DNA from: Lunularia cruciata
Lineage: Eukaryota; Streptophyta; Marchantiopsida; Lunulariales; Lunulariaceae
Direction: 5' to 3'
Length of the DNA: 64,000 bases
NCBI GenBank assembly: GCA_948567375.1
Contig: OX419762.1
Span: 24,134,608-24,198,607 of the forward strand
Made by a program: the position numbers and the translations under genes. The notes under the pieces were generated by a model. That model was not told where the DNA came from, ran no database searches, and was given only the letters and a program-made list of their open reading frames with translations. This document shows positions 10,607 to 22,098 of the stretch, piece after piece; within the stretch, counting starts at the first letter, position 1; each line of letters begins with the position of its first letter.

Positions 10607-11295
10607 TGTGAGCTGGCCTGTCTCTCACTCAAGATGAACCTTTGATGGCTACTATGGTAGAGCACCATGGACTAAAAAGGCAAAGAACCCCAACTCCATT
10701 ATACTCCTCCAAGGCTAACACTCCAAGACTCAAGACATTGCTCACTAGAGAACTCAATGCGAGAGATAGTTGCAAATGAAAGGATGGTGAGTAACTACTC
10801 ACCCCTTTTTTATATACTTGTAAAATAGTTACGCACCAAAGTTACTAATTATTGGAGTAACTCAAGTTACTAGGCTAAAAGTCAAATAAAGTCAAAAAGC
10901 TAAAGGAATATTTATACTTGTGGGAATATTCTCCTAGGCATATGATCTTATCTTGACCCAACCACTAAGTCAAACATTCCTTCTGATGCACTATCCTTGG
11001 ACTATAGAAGAATCTAAAACAAAAAAGCTTGTGGGTCAAAGAGTTTGTAACTCTTTCCTCAAAGCCAAACATCTAGGAATAATACCAAATCAACACATTA
11101 AAATCTAAAATAGTGGTGCTCATCTTTACCACTTCCTCTAAAGTAAGGTCTTCTCTATCTTGGCTATGACTAACTTGAGCTAATTATAACTAATGTAGAA
11201 CTATCTTTTATCTCTATATAAATAATATCTCTCAAGTACTTACAATACCAAACTAAATATCACAATAACACATACATGCACAAATGAGTGTTATA
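10607..11295 (-). repeat. 5' LTR of the family-2 element (689 bp)
   Basis: Nearly the same length as, and clearly similar to, the solo LTR at 58026-58716, in the opposite orientation. On the minus strand it begins TATAACACTCATTTG (the other copy begins TGTAACACCC, so the terminal TG has become TA) and ends GGCCAGCTCACA. It contains a TATA-like TATATAAA near 10815. To its right at 11296 a family-D RT/RNase H fragment resumes, so the element inserted into that fragment. Internal DNA of the element lies to its left. Confidence 0.8.
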
Positions 11296-11715
11296 ACTCC
11301 AAGCCCCAACATATGCCAATTAGTGTGAACCTAAAATGGTTGTTCTCTAATTGATCTCCTCAAAATAAGAGCAGATGTCTACCTATCCTTGAGCTATACA
11401 AAAGTTCTCTCTTGCTCATCTCCCCAACACCACTTCTGTGTAAGTTTGGTCAACTTCATCAAGGCCTTGGCAATGGCACTAAATCCTCTGACATAGTGGC
11501 AATAGAAATTTACCAACCCAAGGAATGCTCACACTTTGCTCACATTTATAGGCTAAGGAATATGCACAATAGCCTCCACCTTGGTTTGTTGAACACCAAG
11601 TCCTCCAAGGTAGATAATGTGACCTAAATACTCAACCTACTCATGGAAGAATCTACACTTCCCAAGATGTAATTTGATTCCATGACATCTCAACCTCTCA
11701 AACATCTCCAACAAC
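11296..11715 (-). pseudogene. Family-D RT/RNase H fragment
   Basis: About 420 bp that aligns by eye with D1 at about 27040-27460 on the same strand, e.g. TCAAGGCCTTGGCAATGGCA is present in both. It encodes the end of the RT and start of RNase H of a family-D element. It is cut on the left by the family-2 LTR and on the right by the T LTR at 11716. More diverged from D1 than D2 or D3 are, with many stops, so it is an older insertion. Confidence 0.8.
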
Positions 11716-12890
11716 TGTGGTACCCATATTTTTCATTTTGGATGAGTTTAGAAGAAGAAGTGCCTTGCTGAAACCAAATTGAAACCAAATAGAGAAGAAA
11801 TGAGGGAAAACTTGTGTTTTGATCAAGCTCAAGGAAGTCGACTTTGTGTAAGAGGAAGAAGGACTTGGATTGGATCAGACCCAAAGAAGCTTACTTTGTG
11901 TGAAAGGAGGAAAAACTCGGATCAGACGCCAAAGGAGAGTAGACCCAAAGGAGGAAGGGAAGTTGTAGGTCAAGAAAGAGAATTGTTAGATTTGGTAGAG
12001 GAGTTAGGAGTTGTGAAAACCAAGGACAGAGTAGTAGTAAGTGAAGCTACTTTGAGATCGGGTTTGAAAGCCGAGGAAGAAGTAGACATCGGATTGGATT
12101 AGAAATAGATTTGAGATCTGAAGAGGCAGATATGAAGAGGTGCATTGTCATTTTGGATTTGTAGGTTAGAAGAGTTTTTGTAGAATGGTATAATTGTTAG
12201 AACTATCATTTGCTTCACTATTGAAGATTGGCATTCACGAGAAATTGTTGTTCAATGCTCATAATTTTTTATAATAGATAAAGCGAAGTGCTGTGAAGTA
12301 GTGCTTGTTGCTTGAGCTTGATTCCGAGTATCAATTATGTGCTTATGTTTGTGAGTGTGTGGAGAAATTCAAAGTGCAAGTCAGTGTGCTTGTTGGATGT
12401 TGGATTCCAAAGCCTTGATCTTCATTCTGTGTGCTTGATCTTGAGTGAAGTGCAATCAAAGCAATACCTTGACAAATCTAAGAGGAATTGTAGTGTTGGT
12501 AGTATTATGCATTTGTGAGTGAAGTTTTTGTGATGCAATTTTGATCACAGAAGTTGTGCCTTCAATGGAAGGGTGGAACAAAATTTTGAGGTGAAGTTAT
12601 TTTATAGTGAAGTGTCATTTTTGGGAGAGCTTGAATCATCACAATCAAGATTATTTGGAAAGAATTGAAAGAGTTGTGATTAAGGAGTGTTACTTCGTGA
12701 CAAGACTGCAAATCAGTGCTTGTTTCTCTCTTTTGAGTGTGGTTTCTACCTGAGAGACTAAAGAAAAACTCAAGAAGAACTACATTGTTACTGTTTGACT
12801 TTGTATTTGACCAATTCAGAATCATATCTCTACGGGAACAAACTTTACTTACCTGATTACCACAAAAGTGATATTTGCCAAGTTGTCACA
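11716..12890 (+). repeat. Short family-T LTR (1175 bp), 5' LTR
   Basis: Starts TGTGGTACCC, ends GCCAAGTTGTCACA, and is followed by a primer site, so it is a 5' LTR. It lacks most of the LTR ORF: only the last part is left, ending LKAEEEVDIGLD at about 12100, followed by the same approx. 790-bp non-coding tail as in the 3.4-kb LTR. The first 100 bp are also of the type seen in the 1.9-kb LTR at 35219-37126. It inserted into the family-D fragment at 11715. Confidence 0.85.
11779..12102 (+). pseudogene. Residual LTR ORF in short T LTR
   Basis: 107 open codons. The N-terminal half is basic (KPNREEMREN, VRGRRTWIG) and probably read-through of LTR leader. The C-terminal 35 residues match the end of the full-length LTR ORF: LDLVEELGVVKTKDRV and GLKAEEEVDIGLD before TAG. 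The central conserved block and the coiled coil are deleted. I see no reason to think it makes a product, but the open frame up to the same stop is notable. Confidence 0.5.
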
Positions 12891-12897
12891 TGATTTT

Positions 12898-12915
12898 TGG
12901 CACCGCTACCGGAAA
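12898..12915 (+). other. Primer-binding site, tRNA-Asp type
   Basis: TGGCACCGCTACCGGAAA, 7 bp after the LTR end. It matches the plant Tat/Athila primer site complementary to the 3' end of tRNA-Asp (TGGCGCCGTTGCCGGGGA) apart from a few transitions. Supports assignment of the large-LTR family to the Tat/Athila group. Confidence 0.75.
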
Positions 12916-13177
12916 TACAATCTTCAGGAGTGAAAGGATACAAATTTTTGTTTGTATGTCGTAATAGGGGAGGAGAATGAGGAGAATTTTCAAGAATGTT
13001 CAAGAATTAAATCAAGAAATTGATGTATTGTCATGCAAGTGCATACCTTGCATAGGATCTCTTTACCCTTCTATTGGAACTCCTACAAGCACTCTAACTT
13101 ATCAGTCTATATCTCCTAATAGTTTTGCCTCAAGCATTGGAAGAACTCTCCATGAAGTTAACCCAATACTACATTAT
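12916..13177 (+). pseudogene. gag: Leader and Gag start of a T element, truncated
   Basis: The first 260 bp of internal DNA after the primer site. An ORF starts at ATG 12977 (MRRIFKNVQELNQEIDVL) and is open until the next LTR begins at 13178; the last 14 codons of the open stretch belong to that LTR. No domain can be recognised in 67 residues. The element is interrupted here by the minus-strand LTR, and ATTAT at 13173-13177 would be the left target duplication of that insertion. Confidence 0.5.
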
Positions 13178-16100
13178 TGTGACAACCCGGCAAATATCAC
13201 TTTTGCAGTAATCAAGTAAGTAAAGTTTGTTCCCATAAAGATACAATTCAAAATTGGTCAAATACAAAGCTAAACAGTAACATGTAGTTCTTCTTGATTG
13301 TGTCTTTAATCTCTAAGGTAGAACCATACCCAGAAGAGAGTAACAAGCTCACAATCTTGACAACTTGTCATAAATACACACACCCATAATCACAACATAC
13401 CAAATTCTGTCCAAAAAAATCTTGATTGTGATGATTCAAATTCTCCCAAAGATTGCACTTCACTACAAAATGACTTCACCTCACAATTGTGTTGCACCCT
13501 TCCACCAAAGGCACAACTTCCTTGATCAAAATTGCTTCACATCAACACTATGTTGCACTCACAAATGCAAAATACTACCAACACTACAATTCCTCTCAGA
13601 TCTGTCAAAGCATTGCTCCAATCGCACTTCACTCAAGATCAAACACACAGAATGAAGATCAAGGTTGTGGAATCCAACATCCAACAAACACACTAACTTG
13701 CACTTTGAAATTCTCCACACATTCACAAACTCACACATAGTTGACACTTGGAATTAAGCTCAAGCAATGAGCATTGAAATCATCACTTTGCTTTATCTAT
13801 CTTCAAAAATATGAATATTGAACAACATAAGATTGCATATGCCACCCTTAAATAGTGAAGCAAACAATAGTTACTAACAACTATACCATTCTACAACAAC
13901 TCTTCTAACCTATAGATCCAAAATTACAATGCACCTCTTTATATCTGCCTCTTCAAATCTCAATCTGTTTCTACTCTGATTTGATGTCAATCTCCTCATT
14001 GACTTTCAAACCTGATGATCTTCCTACTACTTCTCCTTCTTTGGATATATTTGCAACTACCAAATTTGTTACTGTTTCTACTACTTCTTCACTAGGAACT
14101 ACAATTAAACTCATGGGTAATCTATCTACATCCTTATCTCTTGATCCACTCTTCTCTAAAGTGTCAATTGTTAAATCCAATGACACTTGAATTCCTACTT
14201 CTACAACATCGGACTTTTTCTCCTCTGTCACACTACTCCTAATTCTCTCTATCTCTGAATTCACTAAATCTAATCTGAGACTGACATTGTCTCCTACTTC
14301 TAACATCTTCCTATCTACTTGCTCCCTCAATTGGATTAATAAAGTGTCCATATCAACATCTTTAGCTCTACTCTTCTGAGTTTCTTGCACAAGCAACTTC
14401 AACTTGTGTAGTCTTGCTTCTTCCAATCTTCCTTCAACCTCCGTGCTTAGCATTGCTCTCAATTTTCCCACAACTTCTCCTATCGATTCCAACTCATACC
14501 CTTGAGATCACTATGCCTTTAACTCTTCTTGGTGCATCTTCAACTCGTCTTTGTACTCAACAACAAGCATCTTCTTCTCCTCCACCTACTGAGAACTTTG
14601 TAACTCAACACTTCATACCAACTCTCTCGATTTTTCTTCTTCTTGATGTCTGATCGCCAACTCTCTCTGCCATGCGTGATCCTTCTTGGCTGCACTCTTC
14701 CTCAAGCTTTCTTACTTCTGCTCTATCATTGCTGCCATAGCTTTTACATGAATGCCTACATCACTGACCTCCTCTTTCATCTTTGTCAGCAACATCATCT
14801 GTCCCTTCAACTCTTTGGCTTGACTCTGCATTTCTCTCCCTCTTGCCTCAAAACTCTCTTGCAACTTCTTGAAAGTCTTTGTCTTCAAGACTATATCCAC
14901 CCAAAGCTCTTCAACTTCCTCATCTCTTTGGGTTACACACTGTTGCAAGCCCTTTACTTCAACCAGCAAATACTTCACCATCTGCAACTCATTCGTTACC
15001 TTTATACAATTGTGTGGGATGACCTTTTGGTGCTCTTTTAACAGCCCCAACAATGGAGTTACAACATGCAAAAAATAATTTATTCCTCCAAATTTCTCTT
15101 TGTCTTTGGCATCATCTTTGTACTTCACTTCTTTTGCTGGCTCCTTCTTCTGAAGTCTCAATCTTTGTATCTTCAATGATACTGCTTCTGAGCTTCTGCT
15201 TCTGAGCTTCCTTCTTCCTTACCTTCTGAACTCAGCCCCTCAGTGTACTCCTTCTATCACTCAGCCCCCCTCTCTTCCATGACCAAGGCTACATAATGAT
15301 TTGCATTTCCCGGTATATTGTCAATCATCACATGAAAAGCTTCATCCTCTTTTGCTTCAGCCGATTGCTGAACTTTGTCTTCATCCTCACTCTCACTTCT
15401 AGATTCCCTACTTTGAAACATGAGTTTGGCTTCTTTTGAGTCTTCACCTCTAGACTTTGTCTCCCCTTTAGACTTAGCTTCTGAAGGTTCTTCTTTCTTT
15501 CTTCTAAACAAGTCTTTGGGTCTTTCTTTGTACTAGAGGCAACTCTACTTCTTTGGGTTTATTCTTCTTTGTTGTCTTTAGGCTTATGACTTCTTCCATC
15601 CCCTATTGTCCTGTTCTCAAGAAGTGATCATCACTGGCTCACAAGTGTCATGTATTGTCATTCTTCTTTGTCCGCTTCCTGTCTCAAATTAGGATGAAAA
15701 TGTGACACCATGCAATGCTTCTCCTCCACTGTCAGAAAATTCAACCTGAAGTAGAAATGTGCTGCAAATGGTGTGGAATAATGTGGAGGCAAAGTTGTCT
15801 TCCAATTGACAACCATTTGTCTCATTTGCTGGTGAAAACACTTTGCCCAATTCCCCTTCACTCCTACAAACATCTGGTGGAAAAAACCACCTATTGCATG
15901 TTCACATAAGTCATTCTTTTTGGTTTGAACATTGCCATTATTGTCCCCACTATACTTTGTTTAATTGGGTGCCGATAGGACTCCACCTTGTAACCATTCA
16001 TTGTACATGGAGCAAAAAATGAATTGCGTATGTCCGTAGTCTCCTTTGCAGCATCACACTTCCGATAGAAGGTGATCCCCATTGGTTCTCTTGCTTCCTT

Positions 16101-16669
16101 CCCCAACACTAACCTCCAATCCGACTCAGTCCATCAAGCCGGATTTCTTCTCTTCTCCTTGACTTCAGGACCTTCCGCTTCTTACAAGCAACTATCTCTG
16201 TCATGATTCTTGGGAAAATGAAATTCCAATTCCACGCTAAGAAAGTAATACAAAGTCTATTCAAGACCTCAATCCTTGCTATGACATCCAACCTCCAAAT
16301 TGCAAAACTTCTTATTGCGAGGGTGTTCTTGACCTTCTTTGGCACTAGAAGACTATTCCCTCTCCTAGACGAGACACTCTAACCCCTTCTGGATTTTGGA
16401 AAATTTCACTCTCAATTGGCTTCTTGACACGCATTACTATAGGATGACTACTCAGAGGAATAGGCAATCTACTTGACATATTCAACTTTCCTCTATGATT
16501 GCAATTTTATATTACTCTAAATTGAAGTCATTCTTCGATCAATTTCAGAATTGACTCCCTTTTCTTATGCATGTTGATGTCATGTCACTATCAAGATATG
16601 CTTCTTCTACCTCTTCCATTTCTTGAAGTGTACTTTCTTGCCACGTAGAAAGGTTGTTAGATGGTCTTT
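13178..16669 (-). repeat. Family-T LTR, large, missing its first ~225 bp
   Basis: Minus-strand LTR ending (on +) TGTGACAACCCGG at 13178. It is interrupted at 16669 by the next LTR: on the minus strand the sequence after 16669 (AAGACCATCTAACAACC) matches position about 225 of the LTR at 16670-19663. So a second T element inserted into this LTR; TCTTT at 16665-16669 would be its target duplication. Since DNA to the left is another element in opposite orientation, this LTR is a solo or 3' LTR. Confidence 0.85.
13969..16479 (-). pseudogene. LTR-encoded ORF of family T (copy in LTR 13178-16669)
   Basis: Reads from ATG 16479 (MSSRLPIPLSSHP) through a stop, then SFAIWRLDVIARIEVLNRL and FLAWNWNFIFPRIM (16345-16109), MGITFYRKCDAAKET and NGYKVESYRHPIKQS (16109-15891), VKGNWAKCFHQQM and PPHYSTPFAAHFYFRLNFL (15873-15658). 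Then come an acidic linker with KAKEDEAFHVMIDNIPG (about 15350), the block FGGINYFLHVVTPLLGLLKEH (about 15080), a coiled-coil region (15050-14500) and the C-terminal 173 open residues 14492-13971 with RLHKLKLLVQETQKS and VSLDLTIDTLEKSGS, ending EEIDIKSE. It is the most complete C-terminal half in the window. Function unknown. Confidence 0.75.
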
Positions 16670-19663
16670 TGTGACAACTCGGCAAATATCACTTTTGCGG
16701 TAATTGGGTAAGTAAAGTTTGTTCCCACAGAGATACTATTCAGAATTGGGCAAATACAAAGTCAAATAGTAACTTGTAGTTCTTCTTGATTTCTTCTTTA
16801 ATCTCTCAAGTAGAAACTACACCCAGAAGAGAGTAACAAGCTCACAATCTTGACAACTTGTCACGAATACACACACATATAATCACAACATATCAAATTC
16901 TATCCAAACAACTCTTGATTGTGATGATTCAAATTCTCCCAAAGACGGCACTTCACTGCAAAGAACAATTTCTCCTCAAAATTGTGTTCCACCCCTCCAC
17001 TAAAGGCACAACTTCCTTGATCAAAATTGCTTCACATCAACTTTGTGTTGCACTCACAAATGCTGAATACTACCAACACTACAATTCCTCTCAGATTTGT
17101 CAAGGCATTGCTCCAATGCACTTCACTCAATATCAAACACACAGAATGAAGATCAAGGCTACAGAATCCAACATCCACAGACACACTGACTTGCACTTTG
17201 GAATTCTCCACACACTCACAAACACAAACACGGAATTGACAATCAAAATTAAGCTCAAGCGACGAGCACTAAAAATAGCACTTTGCTTTATCTATCTTCA
17301 TAAATTTGAATACTAAAGAACATAAGACTGCGAATGCTCCCCTTAAATACTGAAACAAATGGCAGTTCTTCCTACTAATGTACCACTTCCTAACATCTCT
17401 TCCTACCTGTAGATCCAAACTGACAATCCATCTCTTCATATCTGCCTCTTCAAGCTGTCCAACTCCTGCTCCATTATTGTTGCTGCCGCCTTCAAATGAA
17501 TATTCTTGATGCGCACATCACTCAGTTCCTCCTTCATTTTGCTCAGCCACATTGCCTGCTCCTTCAATTCTCCGGCTTGCCTCTGCAGTTCTTTCTCTTT
17601 TGACTCGTAGCTCTCTTGTAACATCTCAAAAGCCTTCTTCTTCAAGACTTCCTCTCTCCAAAGTTCTCCAATTTTTTCATTTCTTTGGACTTTTTGCTCC
17701 TACAACCCCTTCACTTCACTCAATAGATTCTTCACCACCTGCAACTCATTCATCCTCTTCCTACGATCTTGGGGAATTACATTCCAATGCTCCTTTAATA
17801 GCTCCAACAACGGGGTGACCACTTTTGTCAGATATAGTATCCCATCGAAGCTATCTTTTTCTTTGTCGCCGTCTTTGTCTTCAGTCTTTGGCTCCTTCAT
17901 CGGCTCCTTCATCCAAAGTCATGATCTTTGTATCTTCAGAGACACTATATCTGAACTTTCTTCTTCTTTACCAATTGAACTCGGCTCCATATGATACTCA
18001 TCCTTTTCCTTTGGTCTCTTCTTATTCACCACCATGGCTACGCAATGACTCGTTGTTCCGAGTACTTTGTCAATCATCACATGACAAGCTTCACTGACCA
18101 CCACCGATTGCTGAACCTCAGGTTCCCCATCACTATCACTTCCAAACTCCTCACTTTTTAAGGTGAGTTTATCTCCTTCGGATTGCTCTTCTTGCAACTC
18201 GGTTTCTTCTTCAGACTCTAATTCCGATGATGCTTCTCTCACCATCTACTTATTCTGCACAACCAGTCTTTGAGTCTTGGAGGTGACTTTGCTTCTTTGG
18301 GATTACAGTGCTTCTTCGTCTTCGGACTTGTGACTTATTCTATCTTCCATTGTCTTGTCTTCAAGAAATGATTGTCATTGGCTCGTAGGTGTATCATATA
18401 TTGTTGCTCTTCTCCATCCGCTTCCCGTCTTAAGTCAGGATGGAAATGGGACACCATGCGATGCCGCTCCTCTACTGTCAACAAGTTCAACCCAAAGTAG
18501 AAGTGCACTACAAATGGTGCAAAATAATGAGGAGGAGAACCTGTTTGCCAATTGATCACCATCTGCCTTGTTCGGTGGTGAAAACACTTTACCCAATTCC
18601 CCTTGACCCCTGCAAACATCTGGTGGAAGAAGACCACTTGCTGCATGTTCACATACTTTGTTCATTCTGACTTGAACATGGCGATCATTGCCCCCATGAT
18701 ACTTCTCCTAATTGGATCCCGATAGGACTCCACCTTGTAGCCATTCGTGGTTCTTAGAGCAAAGAACAAGTTTTAAATTTCCGCCATCTCTTCTACAGCA
18801 TCACACTTCTGAAAGAATGTGATCCCCATTGGCTCTCTTGCTTCCTTCCCCAATACTACCCTTCAATTTGACTCAGTCCATCAAGCCGGATTTCCTCTCT
18901 TCCCTTCAACTTTGGGACCCTCCTTACAATTACTGGCAGCTATCTCTGCCATCACTCTTGGGAAACTAAAATTCCAGTTCCATGCTAAAAATATAATACA
19001 AAGTCTATTCAAGACTTTGATTATGGCTACTACATCTAACCTACAAATTGCAAAACTTTGCACCACCAGCACATTTGTGACCTTCTTCGCCATGATTTGC
19101 TCTCACATTCTACGATACTAAAAGACAATGTGTTCTCCTGGATGAGACACTCTAACCCCTTCTGGATTTTGGAAAATTTCACTCTCAATCGGCTTCCGGA
19201 CACGCATTACTGCAAGATGACTACTCAAAGGAATTGGAAATTTACTTGGCATATTCAACTTGTCCCTATGCAATCGCAATCTTATATTACCCCAAATTGT
19301 AGTCATTCTTAAGTCGATTTCAAATTTGACCTCCCCTCTTCTGCGTGTTGATGTCCGATCACTGTCAAGACATGCTTCTTCTGCCTCCGCTATTTCTTGA
19401 AGTGTAGTTTCTTGCCACGTACCAAGGTTGTTAGACGGTCTTCATATTACCTGCACCTTCCGACCCAAAGACGTTGCTCTTTGGACTTTTTTCCGTCATA
19501 CCCTTCTTCTGAGTACCTCCATCATTGGATCCAATGTTGCCTTCTTTGGATGTCCTCTGAAGTCACTTCCGTCCATTCTTCTTCCGCAATTTGGCTTTTT
19601 GTGCTTACTTCTTTCCCCAAACACTAATAAACAAAGAAAAACAAAAAATGTGGGCACCACATA
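16670..19663 (-). repeat. 3' LTR of T element A (2994 bp)
   Basis: On the + strand runs from TGTGACAACTCGG to GGGCACCACA, i.e. TG...CA on the minus strand. It directly follows a polypurine tract and the integrase of element A, so it is that element's 3' LTR. It holds the LTR ORF, but the C-terminal coiled-coil part is deleted: at about 17450 the ORF runs straight into the common tail (CTTGAAGAGGCAGATATGAAG). The target duplication on the left is probably TCTTT (16665-16669). Confidence 0.88.
17445..19252 (-). pseudogene. LTR-encoded ORF of family T (copy in element A)
   Basis: From ATG 19252 (MPSKFPIPLSSHLAV) with PIESEIFQNPEGVRVS, a stop, then FAICRLDVVAIIKVLNRL and FLAWNWNFSFPRVMAEI (19093-18881), GITFFQKCDAVEE-type sequence, YVNMQQVVFFHQMFAGVKGN and PPHYFAPFVVHFYFGLNLL, VSHFHPDLRREADGEEQQYM (18652-18335). 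An acidic region follows (EASSELESEEETELQEEQ, 18245-17919), then DGILYLTKVVTPLLELLKEH (17912-17700) and the first coiled-coil segments to about 17445. Trp-Asn-Trp in FLAWNWNF is intact here, while two other copies have TAG at the second Trp. Lacks the C-terminal quarter. Family unknown. Confidence 0.75.
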
Positions 19664-19681
19664 CTTCTTCCCTCAAATGTG
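19664..19681 (-). other. Polypurine tract of element A
   Basis: On the minus strand CATTTGAGGGAAGAAGTA, ending exactly where the LTR begins with TGTGGTGCCC. This is the plus-strand primer used in reverse transcription and marks the 5' edge of the LTR. Confidence 0.8.
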
Positions 19682-20880
19682 AGCATCTCCACGAACACTG
19701 ACAATTGGGTTTTTATATAAAGTTGGGTTTGGGGTCCAATATTTTCTAACCCTCCAACCGTTGATGCAAGTGGCAAAAGGATTGCCATCCAGGTCTGCTA
19801 GTTGAATAGAGCCATTAACATATATGTGCATCATGTGATACGGCCCCATCCATCTCAAATGTAATTTTCTTGGAAAAAATATGTGGCGATTGTCATATAA
19901 CAATACCAAGTTGCCCTCCTAAACTGCCACAGGTTTGATTCTTTTATCGTGCCTGACCTTCCGTTGTTCTTGAATTTCCTTCGTAGTTTGCATTGCATCA
20001 TCCTTTTTCTCTTCCAACCACATTAGTTGATGGATCCGAAGATCTTGGCTTTCTTCCTTTGACAAGCGTTCTTCACAAAGAATTTGATATGTCGGTACTT
20101 CAAATTCAACTGGTAATATGGGATGTAATCCGTATGTCAGGAAGTAAGGAGTTTGCTTTGTAGTAATCTTTAGTTGTTCGATATGCCCACAACGCTGTAG
20201 GTAACTTTGTGTCCCAATCATAGGCATAATTGATTGTCACCTTATTCAAAATTTTGCACAGCAATCCATTGGCCTTCTCAGTGAGTCCATTTGCTTTTGG
20301 GTTGTAAGGCATGGTCTTCTGATGTTTAATTTGGAAGTACTTGGTTAACGCTTTTGCCATTGAGTTCAAAAAATGGGTTCCCCAATCATTGACCAATTCC
20401 AAAGGACACCCATTACGAGAGATGATGTTTCAGAAGAAAAATTCTACCACTGTCTCTACATCATCTCTTTGTGTTGCCTCTGCTTCCACCATTTTGGTTG
20501 CATAATTGGTACATACCAGGATGTACCTCTTCCTCATAACACAGGTTACTGGTTGAATAGGGCCCACAAAATCAATACCCCATTTCTCAAATAGGGCCAA
20601 GGGCAAAATTGGTTTCAAGGGCCATTGGGAAGTCACCGTCGGTTTCCCTGTTCTTTGACAAGCATCACAAATTTGAATATGGGCGTGAGTATCTTTATAC
20701 ATCATAGGCCACCAATACCCTTCTGAAAGAATTTTCTTCACCATATTTTTCAGGGCATAGTGTCCCCCCGATGCTTCCGAGTGTAAGGATTCAATGATTC
20801 CTCCAACTTTGTATGCTTCCAAACATCTCCAAAGTACTTCATCTTTGCCCATTTTAAACAAAATGTTGTGTTTTAATTAG
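19673..20880 (-). pseudogene. IN: Integrase of T element A
   Basis: Tat/Athila-type integrase. Zinc-binding domain: ASGGHYALKNMVKK, GYWWPMMYKD and CDACQRTGKP (20861-20430). Core: WGIDFVGPIQPV with the first Asp, LVCTNYATKMVEAEA, LELVNDWGTHF with the second Asp (20402 onward), and NGLTEKANGLLCK with the catalytic Glu. C-terminal: RHDKRIKPVAV, a stop, then MVLLYDNRHIFFPRKL and LRWMGPYHMMHIY, ending about 19690 near the polypurine tract. Frame changes at about 20430 and 20190. No chromodomain or PHD finger follows: the tail ends within 60 bp of the LTR. Confidence 0.9.
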
Positions 20881-20894
20881 TACGGTCCTATTCT

Positions 20895-22098
20895 CTAGAG
20901 GAAGACTGCCCTTTGTTTTGGGTCCAACCCCTCAGGACAATGACACATATACAAATAGTGATATTCTGCCGCATACCTCGTACTTCGAACAGCCATTAAA
21001 TGATATAGCTCTTCATTAGGAAACCGATCATCCATTTCCAAATCTTGGTCTTGAGTTTCTAACATGGATAAAAAGTCCACATTTGAATGTGAAGCCCCCT
21101 TCCTTACTTGTATAATGTATGTGAATTCTTGTAACAACAAGATCCATCGTGCCATTTGCACGGACAAATCTGCCTTCTTGACCAAGTGTTGTAATACATA
21201 ATGCTCAACATAGAAGACAAACTCGTATCCCAACAGGTAGTGGCAAAATTTCTTGCAGGCATACACCATTCTGAATGCTTCTTGTTCAGTCATCGAATAG
21301 TTCTTTTTTGAAACTGATAATTGTCAGCTGGTGTAATATACCAGGTAGTCCTTCTTCTTCTTGTCCTTTTGACTTAAGACAACACCGATGGCCATGGACA
21401 AAGTGTCTACATACACATGAAAAGGGACATCCCAATTTGGGGCCCTCATAATGGTGCTTCAACCAGTTTCTTCTTCAACACTTGGAAAGATTCTTCTTGA
21501 TTTTCTTCCCACATATAGTCTTTGGATTTCTTCAGAAGCTTTGTAAGGGGTGCAACAAGCACCGCATAATTTGACACAAAGCGTCTATAGTATCTGACAT
21601 GTCCCAAGAAGGCTCTCAGCTCCCGGATGTTCTTAGGGGATTCCAAAGCTGTGATTACTTTAACCTTCTTGACATTGACTTCAATACCTCGGCTTGACAC
21701 CTGATGCCCCAAAAGAATTCCCTCCTTCATTGCAAAGAAGCATTTCTCCGGGTGTAATGACAAGCCCGCAAAACGACACCTTTCAAAAGTTTGGCAGAGG
21801 TAATCCAAATGTACATCTCTTTGCCCAAACACACAAAAATCATCAATGAAGACTTCCACAAATTTGAGTAGGAAATCTTTGAAGATTGAATTCATCATCC
21901 GCTGGAAAGTAGCGGGAGCATTACACAACCCAAAGGGCATTTGATTGTACGCAAAGGTGCCCCAATTGGTGATGAATGTAGTTTATCCTTGTCCTCTTCT
22001 CGGATGGACACTTGATTGTATCTGGAAAATCCATCAAGAAAACTATAGCAAGGGTGACCAACTACTTGGTCCAGAATTGTATCAGTAAAAGGTAAAGG
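20895..22098 (-). pseudogene. RT: Reverse transcriptase and RNase H of T element A (5' truncated)
   Basis: RT starts inside the domain: PLPFTDTILDQVVGHPCYSFLDGF, frame change, then MPFGLCNAPATFQRMMNSIF and the catalytic box FIDDFCVFG (21940-21446), GLSLHPEKCFFAMKEG, HQVSSRGIEVNVKKV, LRAFLGHVRYYRRFV. RNase H: DVPFHVYVDTLSMAIGVVL, MTEQEAFRMVYACKKF, FYVEHYVLQHLVKKADLS (expected DH is EH here), NVDFLSMLETQD. The F-x-DDF box is typical of Tat/Athila RTs; chromoviruses have Y/F-x-DDI. At 22098 similarity to the other T elements stops abruptly, so the N-terminal RT, protease, gag and 5' LTR are missing. Confidence 0.9.

Noticed and set aside
10800-11290. Host promoter from TATA-like motifs
   Set aside because: These lie in the family-2 LTR, which is repeated at 58026-58716, so they belong to the LTR promoter.
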